Under the pieces are notes generated by a model, which saw nothing but the letters and a program-made list of their open reading frames with translations, was not told the origin of the DNA and ran no database searches. 64,000 bases of DNA, taken from NCBI GenBank assembly GCA_965206655.1, contig CBDBKC010000038.1, positions 558,001 through 622,000 on the forward strand, written 5' to 3'. The DNA is from JAPPLB01 sp965206655 (GTDB lineage: Bacteria; Acidobacteriota; Terriglobia; Bryobacterales; UBA6623). The translations under genes were made by a program, and so were the position numbers. Below, one piece after another: positions 37,251 to 47,120 of this stretch; positions within the stretch are counted from its first letter, which is position 1; every line of letters begins with the position of its first letter.

Positions 37251-40175
37251 TTAGCGATACGTTATCCAGATCGGACTTGACCACGCAAGTTCCTCGTTCT
37301 CCTGCTCGACACGGACATAGTACCAGTGTGCGCCTCGGTCCACGTCATTGTCGGCGAACGAGAACTCCACTTCCCGCTGCCCGGGCGAGGCGGTATGGAT
37401 ATAAACACCATCGCGGATGAGATGGACCTTGGCTATATCGTCTGTGCCTCGAGCACGGACCCGGATGTTCTGTTTCTCTGAAGCCGAGAAGTCGTCCCCC
37501 ATGAAGTGATCGCCCACCCAGAACTCCAGTACGATGTTGTCCGTCGCGCCGTAGGTGTGCCGCTTCTTGATTGAATCGAAGACGTCCTCACGAGAAGTAC
37601 TTGGCGTGTACACCATTGCATACGAGATGTGCGTCGAATAGTGGTCTGAGCTCGCGATCACCCCAATTCGGTATCCCTTCTTCCAGGCGTTCCACACTTC
37701 CCCGGCGCTTTGGAAACCGCCGCTTCCGCGCTCTCCCAGCCGGGCTCCGCGAGGCGCACCCTGATGCTCGTAGTTCAACCGCGCACCTTGGTAGATCTCG
37801 ACAACGGCGTCCACTTCCGGATCATTATCCGACCAGTCCGTACCCATGCCCGTGCTGCCGGAGGTGTGCGGAATCGCCAGTCCGCCGGTCTGCTTTGCGA
37901 TGTCGTACAGCAGTTTTGTATCATTCCGAACCCCGCTCCCGAAGCTCATGCTGTTGAAGGTCAGCAACTCACCATCGGGTGAATCCGGCAACATGAATTT
38001 CGGATGGATCGATTGATAAAACGGCACCACCGGGTAATCTCGGTGCGTGTAGATCATATTACGGTGCCCGAACGGATTCCCCAGATTTCGCTCATATCCA
38101 TAGAGCGTCGAGAACCGTTCGGGAAAGTGGTACATGTCCGCCATCTTCTGCGTCACGAAATTCCAATAGTCGGTGCCGCCCCCCTGATGATCCGTCGACG
38201 CCCCGAAGTCCATCGCGGCGGCGTCGATCATGTAGCGGTAAAACTCCGGCAATGAGCCGTCATCCATTCCGCCCTGATCCTGTGACAGCTCGGTGTGGCG
38301 ATGCAGGTCGCCGCGTACGATCCGCAACGCCTCTCCGCCCAACTCGATTCGGTGGCTTCGTATGGCTCGCACGTCATCCTCTTCATTGGGATGAACGGAC
38401 GGCGTCACAGCCGGCGCGGGTTGATAGGCGGTAAGTTTCGGCTCATCGCCCGGGCCCGGCAGCTCGATGGAACCCGCCACAACACGATTCGAATGCGGCC
38501 GGCTCGCAAACGCCCAATCACGGTCCTCGTGCGGCCAAAATGCCCACAGCCTACCCTCGGCGGCGGCCATACTCATGCGCGTGCTCTTGCGCGACCAACT
38601 CTTGGGCAGCACGATCGGGTCGCTCCACTCATCGCCGTTCAGCCTCGCAAGCGCGTACTCCCAGTACACGCTCGGGCGAAACGCCCGGCGGCTGAAGCGC
38701 CGTTTGAATGACAACCAGAGATTCCCGTTGGGATCAAAGAACAAGGTCGGCCTGCTGATGCTTGTCGCACCCTTTGACAAAGGGTCCTGCGGCTCCAAAC
38801 CGGCCGGCGTCTTCCATACGCCTCCGTCCAAGCAAACGACCTCTACGTACCGAGAATCCCCCAGCGACGAACCAGGCCCCGTCGGACCCAGGAATGCACC
38901 TGAATCCTTGCCCCAATTCACGCCACCTGCTTCCCACGCAATCCACGGCCGACTGCTTTTGTCCACTGCGACGGAAACGTGAGCCTCATAGCGATCCGTC
39001 GACGCGACCACGAGCTCGGGCGATAAACCGTCCGCGGGAGAGAAACTCCGGGCGTAGACGTCGTACTTGCCGTCGTAGCGGTCCCATGCGATCCACGCAC
39101 GGCCATCCGGGCCCACGCCGACCGCCGGCTCCCAATCGTTGAACTCGCTGTCGGTGACCGAAATCGTCTTCGACCACACGCCCGCTCGCAAGTACTTCAG
39201 CCGGATCCGTGACCGCTTCCCCACGAACGCCTGCCAGACGACATAGATCGTTCCGTCGGGCGCCCGCGCCACGTGCGGCTCGATGTCAGGTAGGGGGTTG
39301 TCCGTCAGGCGGTGCTTTGCGCCCCACTCGTTGTCCTCCCAGGCCATCGCGTAAATGTCCCAGTTGCCGGGCCCATCGGCCGCGGGCCGTTGTGACCAAA
39401 TCAACCACGGTTTTCCCGCTCCATCCGTCGTCACGTGAGGCCGCCAGAGATCCTCGGCAGCCCTTCCGACAGGAATCAGCCGCGTCCACTGGCCGTCTTT
39501 GTAGCGGCGGAAATTCAACTCTTCCCGCCGGTCGTGATAACTCGACCACGTCGTCCACAGCGCCCCGTCGGCGTCCGCCGTAATCGACGGGAAATCGTGT
39601 TGCCGTAGCTCGGTGCCGGACAGGTCGGTGGCGGCGGGAATGCGCTGCAAGGCGGCCCTCCCTCCCAACCCGCCTCGCCATTCACCAAATGCGAGATCCA
39701 TCGGCGAGACAGCGAACCGGCCATGAGCGGTCTCGATCGTGAGACGCGTTGCCGCCGAACCCCGACCTCTCAACAGCAACCCTTTCGGAAGCACCTCGCT
39801 CCGAGTCGCTGATCGCCCATGACCCGCTAGCCCCGATTGTGGATACACCGATTCGACGCGGGTGTGGGCCCGCCAGCGGTTTAATCCGAGCACGCGGTCA
39901 GGGGGCTCGAAACGATAGCCTTCGAGATGCTGAACTTCGCCCGCCGAAACGGACAGTGAGCCATTCCAGGCCGCCGGCGCCGCCTCTCCCAAGCCAAAGA
40001 GTACGACGAGCTGCCACAGATCCGTCTCCGGCGTTCCACCCGGGTGCCACTTGTAGTGATCAAGCGGGTTGTAGGTTTCTTGAGAAGGCGCGGGTGAAAG
40101 GGAGACGCAGCACAAAACGAGCAGTGCGAGCGCGCCTCGAGCGCGTCGGCCACGCCACCGTCCAATCAGACTCAT
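37251..40175 (-). CDS. Secreted DUF3604 protein with N-terminal beta-propeller-like region
   Basis: 974 aa from ATG 40175 (MSLIGRWRGRRARGALALLV), giving a Sec signal ending near SQET; the longer frame to 40253 would run into mlaD. Residues about 170-560 contain repeated W-rich blades with Asp boxes (PDGTIYVVWQAF, PDGRAWIAWDRY, SSRPWIAWEAGG, PNGNLWLSFKRR). The C-terminal 360 residues are DUF3604, a PHP-phosphoesterase-like fold with RGDLHRHTELSQDQGG and DFGASTDHQ as metal sites, plus IGVIASSDHYS. A predicted extracellular hydrolase; substrate unknown. 14 bp after mlaD. Confidence 0.85.
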   Translation of the reverse strand: MSLIGRWRGRRARGALALLVLCCVSLSPAPSQETYNPLDHYKWHPGGTPETDLWQLVVLFGLGEAAPAAWNGSLSVSAGEVQHLEGYRFEPPDRVLGLNRWRAHTRVESVYPQSGLAGHGRSATRSEVLPKGLLLRGRGSAATRLTIETAHGRFAVSPMDLAFGEWRGGLGGRAALQRIPAATDLSGTELRQHDFPSITADADGALWTTWSSYHDRREELNFRRYKDGQWTRLIPVGRAAEDLWRPHVTTDGAGKPWLIWSQRPAADGPGNWDIYAMAWEDNEWGAKHRLTDNPLPDIEPHVARAPDGTIYVVWQAFVGKRSRIRLKYLRAGVWSKTISVTDSEFNDWEPAVGVGPDGRAWIAWDRYDGKYDVYARSFSPADGLSPELVVASTDRYEAHVSVAVDKSSRPWIAWEAGGVNWGKDSGAFLGPTGPGSSLGDSRYVEVVCLDGGVWKTPAGLEPQDPLSKGATSISRPTLFFDPNGNLWLSFKRRFSRRAFRPSVYWEYALARLNGDEWSDPIVLPKSWSRKSTRMSMAAAEGRLWAFWPHEDRDWAFASRPHSNRVVAGSIELPGPGDEPKLTAYQPAPAVTPSVHPNEEDDVRAIRSHRIELGGEALRIVRGDLHRHTELSQDQGGMDDGSLPEFYRYMIDAAAMDFGASTDHQGGGTDYWNFVTQKMADMYHFPERFSTLYGYERNLGNPFGHRNMIYTHRDYPVVPFYQSIHPKFMLPDSPDGELLTFNSMSFGSGVRNDTKLLYDIAKQTGGLAIPHTSGSTGMGTDWSDNDPEVDAVVEIYQGARLNYEHQGAPRGARLGERGSGGFQSAGEVWNAWKKGYRIGVIASSDHYSTHISYAMVYTPSTSREDVFDSIKKRHTYGATDNIVLEFWVGDHFMGDDFSASEKQNIRVRARGTDDIAKVHLIRDGVYIHTASPGQREVEFSFADNDVDRGAHWYYVRVEQENEELAWSSPIWITYR

Positions 40176-40189
40176 AAACCAAATTCGTT

Positions 40190-41167
40190 CTAGCGGCCCA
40201 GCGGCACGGGCACCTGGCGATCTTCTTTCGGCATGACGCGGATCAAACTCCACGGCCGCTGCCGCAGCTCATCGGTCAGCTCTTCTACGTTCTGCGAAGC
40301 CACCCGGAAGTTTTCGATCGATTCGTTGATATTGTCCTCGTTGACGGCGACGAGAGACTGAATATCCTGCAACAAGTCTCTCGCCTGCTTGAGAGTCGTT
40401 TCCAGCTCCTCGAGATCCCGCTTGAGAGGCCCACGCGTTTCCTCAAGCGTTCCGTTCAAATTTCCTATCGTGACGTCGGCCGTCTTCGCTACTTGCTCCC
40501 ACTCACCGGCCAGCCCCTGCGCCCGCTCGAGAGTGACGGTGATGTCCTCGGTGACCTTGTCCAGCTTGGGCCGCAGCTCTTCAACCAGAAGGTTCGTGTT
40601 CTCCAACATTCTCTCGATGTTGCGTTGATTCTTCTCACCGGTCAGATCCTGCAGGTTCGTCAGCAGAATGTGGGCGTCGTCGGTGATCCTTCTGAAGTCT
40701 CGTTGCACGTCTACCATCAAACTCTGAGCCGTATCGGCCACGTCGGAAATCTTCTGGGTGATGTCGTCCAATGTGACAGTTTCGACGGACGGTATGGTGC
40801 CACCCGGCTCGACTCGAGGCGCACCGTTTTCCCCGGGTGAAACCTCCAGGTAGTTATTCCCCAGCGCGCTCAACGAAGTTACTTTCGCAACTGACTTCTG
40901 GTTCACGGGCACGTCGTCGCGCAGTTCAAGGATCACCTCGATCTGGGTGGGGTCTTCTTCCCAAGGCCTCACCTCGGCCACGACGCCCGCCTTCAGGCCG
41001 CCAAAGCGCACGACGTTGCCCGAGTCCAACCCGCCCGCGAAATGAAGATACGTCTTGTACTTGACCTTCTCCCCAGCCAACTGTACATTCGCAACAGAGA
41101 TAAAGGTCGCGACGAAAATAACTAGGGCGACGATTACGAATGCACCCACCTTGGCTTCATTACTCAT
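40190..41167 (-). CDS. mlaD: MCE-domain protein of Mla-type lipid transporter
   Basis: 325 aa. N-terminal TM (VGAFVIVALVIFVATFISVA) anchors an MCE domain (VKYKTYLHFAGGLDSGNVVRF, GLKAGVVAEV, LSALGNNYLEVSPG) followed by a long coiled coil (about 135-300) such as that used to form a tunnel or needle. Substrate-binding subunit shuttling lipids between inner and outer membranes. Follows mlaF by 10 bp. Confidence 0.92.
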   Translation of the reverse strand: MSNEAKVGAFVIVALVIFVATFISVANVQLAGEKVKYKTYLHFAGGLDSGNVVRFGGLKAGVVAEVRPWEEDPTQIEVILELRDDVPVNQKSVAKVTSLSALGNNYLEVSPGENGAPRVEPGGTIPSVETVTLDDITQKISDVADTAQSLMVDVQRDFRRITDDAHILLTNLQDLTGEKNQRNIERMLENTNLLVEELRPKLDKVTEDITVTLERAQGLAGEWEQVAKTADVTIGNLNGTLEETRGPLKRDLEELETTLKQARDLLQDIQSLVAVNEDNINESIENFRVASQNVEELTDELRQRPWSLIRVMPKEDRQVPVPLGR

Positions 41168-41177
41168 GATTCCATTC

Positions 41178-42008
41178 CTAGAGTTTCGTCAATGATTGGA
41201 GGTACTCGTCCTGGCCGCCGGTGACCTTATCAGGAATCCGGTCGAGAAACTGACGTATCCGGGGATGCTCACTCTCGCGAATCTCGTCTCTCGTACCCAC
41301 AGCGAGTATCTTACCGTGCCGCAACATACACATCCGATCGGCAATCAAGAAGGCGCTGGCGAGCTCATGCGTGACAACGACGATCGTCATCTTGAAGGCG
41401 CTTTTGAGTTGCAGGATCAGACCATCGATCTCCGCTGCGATGATCGGATCGAGTCCCGCCGAGGGCTCGTCGAAGAGCAGGATCTCCGGGTCCATCGCGA
41501 TCGCCCGCGCCACCGACGCCCGTTTGCGCATCCCTCCCGAGAGCTGCGAGGGGAGCAGGTCCTCCGCCTCGGCCAGGCCCACCTGGCCCAGCTTCATTCG
41601 CGTCATCAGCTTAATGGTGGATTCGGCGAGGTTCGTGTGCTCACGCAAAGGCAGCGCCACGTTGTCACCCAAGGTCATCGAGTTGAACATCGCCGCGCTC
41701 TGAAACGAAATCCCCATGATCCGCCGAATGTCGTTCAGCTCTTTCTCCGACGCTTTCGTGATATCGACGCCCTTAATGAAGATGCGCCCCGACGTCGGCT
41801 TGTCGAGACCCATGATGCGGCGCAACAGCGTACTCTTTCCCGAGCCCGACGCGCCCATAATGACCATCGTCTCGCCGGCGCGGATATCAAGATTCACGCC
41901 ATTAAGAATCGTCTTATCGCCATAGCGAACAACGACATCCCGTACAGAGATAATCGCGTCATCGCGCGCCCCGTCCGCAGGCGTTTCCATGGGCTGAGAA
42001 TCGCTCAT
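41178..42008 (-). CDS. mlaF: Mla-type lipid ABC transporter ATP-binding protein
   Basis: 276 aa. Walker A GASGSGKST (about 52-60), Q-loop SFQSAAMFNSM, signature LSGGMRKRASVARAIA and Walker B ILLFDEPSAGLD, with switch His in VVVTHELASA. The SFQSAAMF and DDxxS-like FDEPSAGLDP patterns are those of MlaF. Overlaps mlaE by 4 bp. Confidence 0.95.
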   Translation of the reverse strand: MSDSQPMETPADGARDDAIISVRDVVVRYGDKTILNGVNLDIRAGETMVIMGASGSGKSTLLRRIMGLDKPTSGRIFIKGVDITKASEKELNDIRRIMGISFQSAAMFNSMTLGDNVALPLREHTNLAESTIKLMTRMKLGQVGLAEAEDLLPSQLSGGMRKRASVARAIAMDPEILLFDEPSAGLDPIIAAEIDGLILQLKSAFKMTIVVVTHELASAFLIADRMCMLRHGKILAVGTRDEIRESEHPRIRQFLDRIPDKVTGGQDEYLQSLTKL

Positions 42009-42802
42009 CGCCAGAAGAAGTAGAAAAAGCCCGTAAACAACAAGTCCGCCAAGACAACCAGAAAGATCGACTTCACCACCGCCGCCGTTGTCGAACGCCC
42101 CACGCCCTCCGGGCCGCCCGAGACATGGAAACCCTCATAGCAGCCGACATGAACGATGATCGTACCGAACGCGATGCTCTTGATAAGCCCGGACACAACG
42201 TCTCGCAGCACCAGCGCCTCCATCACCGCCCGCAAGTAGAGCTGTAGGCCCATGTCAAGCGAGAAGTAAGTAAAGATGCCCCCGGCGAGTATTCCCGCCG
42301 CGCCCGCCGCGATCGTTAGGCAGGGCAGCATCACCATCATCGCGGTGTACTTGGGAGCCAACAGGAATTCGATGGGATCGAGTGCCATCGAGCGCAGCGC
42401 GTCGACCTCTTCGGTCACGACCATCGTGCCGATCTCCGCCGAGAAAGCCGAACCCGAGCGGCCCACAACGACGATGGCTGTAATCAACGGGCCGAGTTCA
42501 CGCGTCATGCTGACCGCAACCAGGTTAATCACAAACTGCATCGCGCCGAAACGCCGAAGCTCGGCGGCGCCTTGCAGCGCCATGATCAAACCTGTACAGG
42601 CCGCGATCAAGCACACGACGGGAAGCGCGTTCACCCCAACCACGGTCATGTGCTTCAAGGTGCTTTGCCAGCGTTGCCGGCTACCGGTAATCGGGTTGGT
42701 GCACCAAGTGGCCGCGATCCCGCGATAGAACTGGATGGTGAGTCCGCCGATGTACTCGGCGCGTTCGATTGTGCCTCTGCCGACGGATGCTAAGAGCGAC
42801 AT
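42005..42802 (-). CDS. mlaE: Mla-type lipid ABC transporter permease
   Basis: 265 aa, five or six TM helices. MlaE family hallmarks: LRRFGAMQFVINLVAVSMTR, ELGPLITAIVVVGRSGSAF and EIGTMVVTEEVDALRSMAL. Permease of the phospholipid transport system with mlaF and mlaD. A STAS gene ends 35 bp upstream; whether it is the MlaB-type partner is open. Confidence 0.95.
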   Translation of the reverse strand: MSLLASVGRGTIERAEYIGGLTIQFYRGIAATWCTNPITGSRQRWQSTLKHMTVVGVNALPVVCLIAACTGLIMALQGAAELRRFGAMQFVINLVAVSMTRELGPLITAIVVVGRSGSAFSAEIGTMVVTEEVDALRSMALDPIEFLLAPKYTAMMVMLPCLTIAAGAAGILAGGIFTYFSLDMGLQLYLRAVMEALVLRDVVSGLIKSIAFGTIIVHVGCYEGFHVSGGPEGVGRSTTAAVVKSIFLVVLADLLFTGFFYFFWR

Positions 42803-42837
42803 GTAAGGGACGATCCGCTTTGCGGATGATCGAAAGC

Positions 42838-43164
42838 TTAAGTAACGCTCTCCTCCGTCTCGGCAATTTCAAAAACGCTCAGCAGACGGGTGAGTTCGAG
42901 AACATGGCGGGGTCCCTGACGCAGTCCCACAAGGACGAATCGGCCGTTGCGCTTGCGGGCTTCCTGTAACCCTTCCACCAAGCTGGCGATTCCTGAGCTG
43001 TCAATGTAAGCTACCTCGGAAAGATTAACGATGATCTGGTCCTGTTCGCGGTTGCGAAACAGATCCAAGACCACTTCCCGCAGTTCCGGGGAAGAGTGCA
43101 AATCGATGTCGCCCTCGACATAGACGACCGACTTACTACCATTTCGCTTAACGTTCAGATCCAT
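42838..43164 (-). CDS. STAS-domain anti-sigma factor antagonist (RsbV-like)
   Basis: 108 aa single STAS domain. VEGDIDLHSSPELREVVLDL is the first strand-helix, and VAYIDSSGIASLVEGLQEA holds the phosphorylatable Ser (S56/S57). The RsbW-like kinase gene lies 9 bp upstream, which makes a partner-switching role the simplest reading; the mla genes 35 bp downstream leave an MlaB-like role possible. Confidence 0.88.
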   Translation of the reverse strand: MDLNVKRNGSKSVVYVEGDIDLHSSPELREVVLDLFRNREQDQIIVNLSEVAYIDSSGIASLVEGLQEARKRNGRFVLVGLRQGPRHVLELTRLLSVFEIAETEESVT

Positions 43165-43173
43165 AAGCCACTT

Positions 43174-43590
43174 TCACTCGGCGTGCGCCTTCGATATTTT
43201 CCTCATCCGAACACAATTCCGGCCGTCGCGCCGCTCGTATTCCACGTTATCCATCGCGGCCTGCATCAGGAACACCCCGCGCCCCCCAACTCGAATCTCA
43301 TCGGGCCTCGGCAGCGGTTGGCTGATCGGATCAAACGGCTCACCGTTATCACTAATCTCCACCTCGATGCCGCCCACGACTTCACCGGCGGCGACCGTCA
43401 CCTGCCGCCCCGATTCCCCTTGGTAAGAGTGCTTGATAACGTTCGCGACCGCCTCATCCACCGCTAGGACAACCTCGTGCGCGGATTGAGCATCCAAACC
43501 TTTCAACTCGGCGTACTCTGTCAGAACGCGCCGAATCACCCGCAGCCAACGAGGATGGCTGATAACAGTGATCTCAACCTCGGCGGCCAT
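43174..43590 (-). CDS. RsbW-like anti-sigma serine kinase (HATPase)
   Basis: 138 aa, GHKL ATPase. N-box VVLAVDEAVANVIKHSYQG (conserved E and N), G1 box EISDNGEPFDP and G2 region GGRGVFLMQAAMDNVEYER. Phosphorylates or releases an RsbV-type partner, here encoded immediately downstream, to control a sigma factor or other output. No sigma factor is in the window. Confidence 0.9.
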   Translation of the reverse strand: MAAEVEITVISHPRWLRVIRRVLTEYAELKGLDAQSAHEVVLAVDEAVANVIKHSYQGESGRQVTVAAGEVVGGIEVEISDNGEPFDPISQPLPRPDEIRVGGRGVFLMQAAMDNVEYERRDGRNCVRMRKISKAHAE

Positions 43591-43708
43591 TCAGATTCAT
43601 TAGGAAGCTTGCGGGGACGCCAAAGACGCGCGTTTCAGCGGCATTATAACATGCGTCTCCGCGCGCCCCATCCACCGAAGAGATTGGCTCCAACTGTTAT
43701 CGTGAGCC

Positions 43709-44977
43709 GTGGCTGACCGCGTCTCGCCCGCTCGGCGGGCTGCCTTCGAGATCCTGCTGCGCGTTGAAACTGAAGGCGCTTTCTCAACCGAATTACTGAA
43801 CTCCCATCGCTTGATCCGGAACCTGGCCGAACGCGACCGCGGGCTCACTCATGAGATCGTCCTCGGCTGCCTCCGTTGGCAAGGTGCAATCGATGCGCTG
43901 ACTGAACCCGTCGCCCGCCGACCCATCGCGGAGATCGACCCGGAGGTTCGCACCGCCCTTCGCATGGCCGGCTACCAGATGCGCTTCCTGGATAGAATTC
44001 CCGATCGCGCAGCGGTTTCTGAAAGTGTCGAACTCATCAAGTCATCCCGACGCCAAGGCGCCGCTGGGTTCGTCAATGCAGTTTTGCGCCGTCTGCCGGC
44101 CCGAAACGACCGCGATCAAGAGATGGAGCGCTCGAACCCCGCCTGGCTCGTTGCTCGCTGGCGCACGCACTTCGACGAGGCGACCGTACGCCGGATCCTC
44201 AAAGCCAACCAGTCCTCTCCAGCCACCTATCTGCGACTCAACCAGCAGTACCCCGTCGAGGAGACTCTCGAGTGCCTCCTAAAAGAAGGCGTTGTCACAG
44301 AACCGACCGGCCTCCCCCTAGCGTTTCGCCTCGTGAGCGGCAAGCCGGCGGAGACGGCATGCTGGCGCGAAAACCGCGTCCGAATTCAGGACCTCAGCTC
44401 GCAGATGATCGTCCCTCTCCTCGATCTCCAAGCAGGCCATCGCTTCCTGGATCTCTGCGCGGCTCCGGGAGGCAAAACCTCGCAAGCCGCCGAAATCCGT
44501 GGGTCCGGCCTGCGCTCTGTCGCCGCCGACCTTCACCTTCACCGCCTGTCGACGTTACGCCGCTTGGCGACAGTGCGCGTCGATACAGTCGCCCTCGACG
44601 CCACCGCGCCTCTGCCCTTCCGGACGAAGTTCGACCGCATCCTCGTTGATGCCCCCTGCTCCGGTACCGGAACTCTGGCTCGCAACCCGGACATCAAGTG
44701 GCGTCTCCGCCCCGAGGACTTTCAAGATCTCGCGAAGAAGCAGAAAGCCCTCCTGACAAACGCTCTTGACAGCCTGGCGCCCGATGGGCTGCTGATCTAC
44801 TCCACCTGCTCGCTGGAACCCGAGGAGAATCGGGAAGTCGTGCAGGCTGTTCTGGAAAGCAGACCCGACCACGCCGCCAAACCGGCTCTGGAACGCATCC
44901 CCGGCCGCGACCCCGGCGACGGCTTCCATGCCTACCGAATTCACAGGCAAGGAGCATACTCCGGCCCACAAACCTAG
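43709..44977 (+). CDS. rsmB: 16S rRNA (cytosine-967-C5)-methyltransferase
   Basis: 422 aa with GTG start at 43709. N-terminal NusB-like RNA-binding domain (RRAAFEILLRVETEGAFS, to about 140), then the SAM methyltransferase: motif I FLDLCAAPGGKTSQAAE, DAPCSGTGTLARNPDIKWR with the releasing Cys and YSTCSLEPEENREVV with the catalytic Cys. Divergent from the rsbW-like gene and likely cotranscribed with cysK (26-bp gap). Confidence 0.95.
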   Translation: MADRVSPARRAAFEILLRVETEGAFSTELLNSHRLIRNLAERDRGLTHEIVLGCLRWQGAIDALTEPVARRPIAEIDPEVRTALRMAGYQMRFLDRIPDRAAVSESVELIKSSRRQGAAGFVNAVLRRLPARNDRDQEMERSNPAWLVARWRTHFDEATVRRILKANQSSPATYLRLNQQYPVEETLECLLKEGVVTEPTGLPLAFRLVSGKPAETACWRENRVRIQDLSSQMIVPLLDLQAGHRFLDLCAAPGGKTSQAAEIRGSGLRSVAADLHLHRLSTLRRLATVRVDTVALDATAPLPFRTKFDRILVDAPCSGTGTLARNPDIKWRLRPEDFQDLAKKQKALLTNALDSLAPDGLLIYSTCSLEPEENREVVQAVLESRPDHAAKPALERIPGRDPGDGFHAYRIHRQGAYSGPQT

Positions 44978-45002
44978 TCCCCTATGCGAACCTAACAAGC
45001 GT

Positions 45003-45962
45003 ATGCCCACGCCCATCTACGCTCAAGTGGCTGATCTGATCGGACGGACTCCCATGGTTCGGCTCGCATCACTCTCACCAACCGGCGGCGCGACGATCCT
45101 GGGTAAACTCGAATACCTCAACCCGAGTGGCAGCGTCAAAGACCGTCCGGCGCTCAGCATGATTCGCGACGCCGAGGCCACCGGCCGTCTGAAGCCCGGC
45201 ATGACGATCGTCGAGGCCACGAGCGGGAACACCGGCATCGGTCTCGCCATGTTGTGCGCGAAGTTCGACTATAACCTCGTCCTCACCATGCCCGAGACGA
45301 TGAGTTTCGAGCGCCGTTCGCTCGTCAAGCGCTACGGCGCGCGAGTCGTTCTCACGCCCGGGGACGACGATATGGCGGGCTCAGTGAAGAAGGCGCTTGA
45401 GATCGTGACGCAAAACACGGGATGTATTCAGTTGAATCAGTTCGACAATCCCGCCAATCCTGAAGTGCATCGCAGAACCACCGGGCCGGAGATTCTCGAG
45501 GCCACCGGCGGCGACATCGCGGCACTCGTCGCGGGCGTCGGCACGGGCGGCACCATTACCGGTGCGGGCGAGGTACTCAAAGCAGCCATCCCCGGCATCA
45601 AAGTGATCGCCGTGGAGCCGGCACTCTCGGCCGTCCTCAGCGGCAAGCCGGCGTCACCACACGCGATAGAGGGGATTGGCGCGGGCTTCATCCCAAGCAT
45701 TCTGAATCGTGATCTACTTGACGATGTCATACAGGTGGTGGATCGGGATGCGTTCGAAATGACCGAGATGCTGGCCAGCAAGGAATCGCTCTTGGTCGGT
45801 ATCTCATCCGGGGCCAACGTGCTCGCCGCCCAGCGGGTCGCCGAGAAACTGCCGTCCGGCCAGAACGTTGTAACCATCCTCTGCGATACCGGAACCCGCT
45901 ATTTCAGCGTCGAAGAATACTTCCGCCGCGACGACGACTACACTACCGGCAGCTTGCTCTAA
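45003..45962 (+). CDS. cysK: Cysteine synthase A (O-acetylserine sulfhydrylase)
   Basis: 319 aa from ATG 45003 (MPTPIYAQVADLIGRTPMV); the open frame upstream overlaps rsmB and is not conserved. PLP Lys at K46 in NPSGSVKDRPA, substrate loop TSGNTGIGLAM, PLP-phosphate loop VGTGGTITGAG. Makes cysteine from O-acetylserine and sulfide. Followed 18 bp later by a YeiH-type protein, a common pairing with sulfur genes. Confidence 0.95.
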   Translation: MPTPIYAQVADLIGRTPMVRLASLSPTGGATILGKLEYLNPSGSVKDRPALSMIRDAEATGRLKPGMTIVEATSGNTGIGLAMLCAKFDYNLVLTMPETMSFERRSLVKRYGARVVLTPGDDDMAGSVKKALEIVTQNTGCIQLNQFDNPANPEVHRRTTGPEILEATGGDIAALVAGVGTGGTITGAGEVLKAAIPGIKVIAVEPALSAVLSGKPASPHAIEGIGAGFIPSILNRDLLDDVIQVVDRDAFEMTEMLASKESLLVGISSGANVLAAQRVAEKLPSGQNVVTILCDTGTRYFSVEEYFRRDDDYTTGSLL

Positions 45963-45980
45963 CCGAAGGACGCCCACGGC

Positions 45981-47120
45981 TTGACCCTGAGTTCCAAAGA
46001 AAAGAAGCTCGATCAGCGCTTTCGTCAAAAGCTCGTCCCGGCGCCCACCGCTCCTTGGGGAGGCATCGCGGCCTGCGGGCTGCTGACCTGGGTTGCCTTC
46101 TATCTGAACACGCTGCCGTTTCCTCCCTTCACGATCAAGGGCACACATCCGGTGAGCGTCGTTCTCATTGCCCTGTTTCTAGGGCTTCTCATCCGGAACG
46201 CCATCCCAGCGGCGGTGCGGCTCAAACCGGGAATCGACTTCGTGATCAAGAAACTGCTGCCAGTTGGAATCGTCCTTCTCGGCGCCGGGCTTGATTTCTA
46301 CGATCTGATCGCGGTGGGCTACCGCGTCTTGCTCGGAGCCGTCGCGCTCATAGCGGCCATCATCCTAGTGACGCGATACCTGGCACATTACTTCCAGGTC
46401 GACGCCGATCAGGGCCTACTACTGGGTGTCGGTACCGCCATCTGCGGCACGTCGGCGATCGTTGCTATCGCCCCGGTTGTCGAATCGAAAGAGAAGGATA
46501 TCGCTATCTCGATAGCGTCGATCAATCTGCTCGGCGCTCTGGCCATGTTCGCATTCCCCTTCCTGGGCATCGTGCTCGCTTTGCCGCCCGACGTCTATGG
46601 GGAGTGGTGTGGCCTCGCGATCCATGCCACGCCGCAAGTCATCGCGGCCGGTTTCGCGCATCATGTCGACGGCGAGACAGCCGGGAAGATCGCCACCATC
46701 GTGAAGCTCACCCGGATTTCGTTGCTCGGACCTGCCGTTTTTGTCATCGGAGCGCTCTACACGCGTCAACGGCGCCGGCAAACCATCTACCTCGCACCGA
46801 CCGTCAACTACCGGCAACTCGTTCCGGGATTCGTTCTTTTCTTCGTGGGAATGGCAGTGTTGCGTACGATGGGTTTCTTCCCCGAAGTCACACTTCACAT
46901 GAGCGACCGATTCGTCTTCGGAGGTGGCGATCGCACTGTCGATCTCGCCGCCGCCCTTGGTGAGGCGGGCAAGTGGATCATTACCGCCGCCATCGCCGCA
47001 GTCGGGCTCGCGACTGAATTCCGCACGTTCAGGACCGGCGGCATGAGGCCCTTCCTGCTCGGCCTGGTCGCCGCCGTGCTGATCGCGGCGCTAGCTCTGG
47101 GCTACGCTTACCGTTGGTAG
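45981..47120 (+). CDS. YeiH/UPF0324-family membrane protein (putative sulfate exporter)
   Basis: 379 aa, ten or so TM helices; TTG start at 45981 with GAAGGA at 45965-45970. Family signatures: LPVGIVLLGAGLDFYDL, GVGTAICGTSAIVAIAPVV and SIASINLLGALAMFAFP. The UPF0324 family is annotated as putative sulfate exporters on weak evidence; position after cysK supports a sulfur link. C-terminus overlaps the converging membrane-protein gene by 30 bp. Confidence 0.85.
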   Translation: MTLSSKEKKLDQRFRQKLVPAPTAPWGGIAACGLLTWVAFYLNTLPFPPFTIKGTHPVSVVLIALFLGLLIRNAIPAAVRLKPGIDFVIKKLLPVGIVLLGAGLDFYDLIAVGYRVLLGAVALIAAIILVTRYLAHYFQVDADQGLLLGVGTAICGTSAIVAIAPVVESKEKDIAISIASINLLGALAMFAFPFLGIVLALPPDVYGEWCGLAIHATPQVIAAGFAHHVDGETAGKIATIVKLTRISLLGPAVFVIGALYTRQRRRQTIYLAPTVNYRQLVPGFVLFFVGMAVLRTMGFFPEVTLHMSDRFVFGGGDRTVDLAAALGEAGKWIITAAIAAVGLATEFRTFRTGGMRPFLLGLVAAVLIAALALGYAYRW

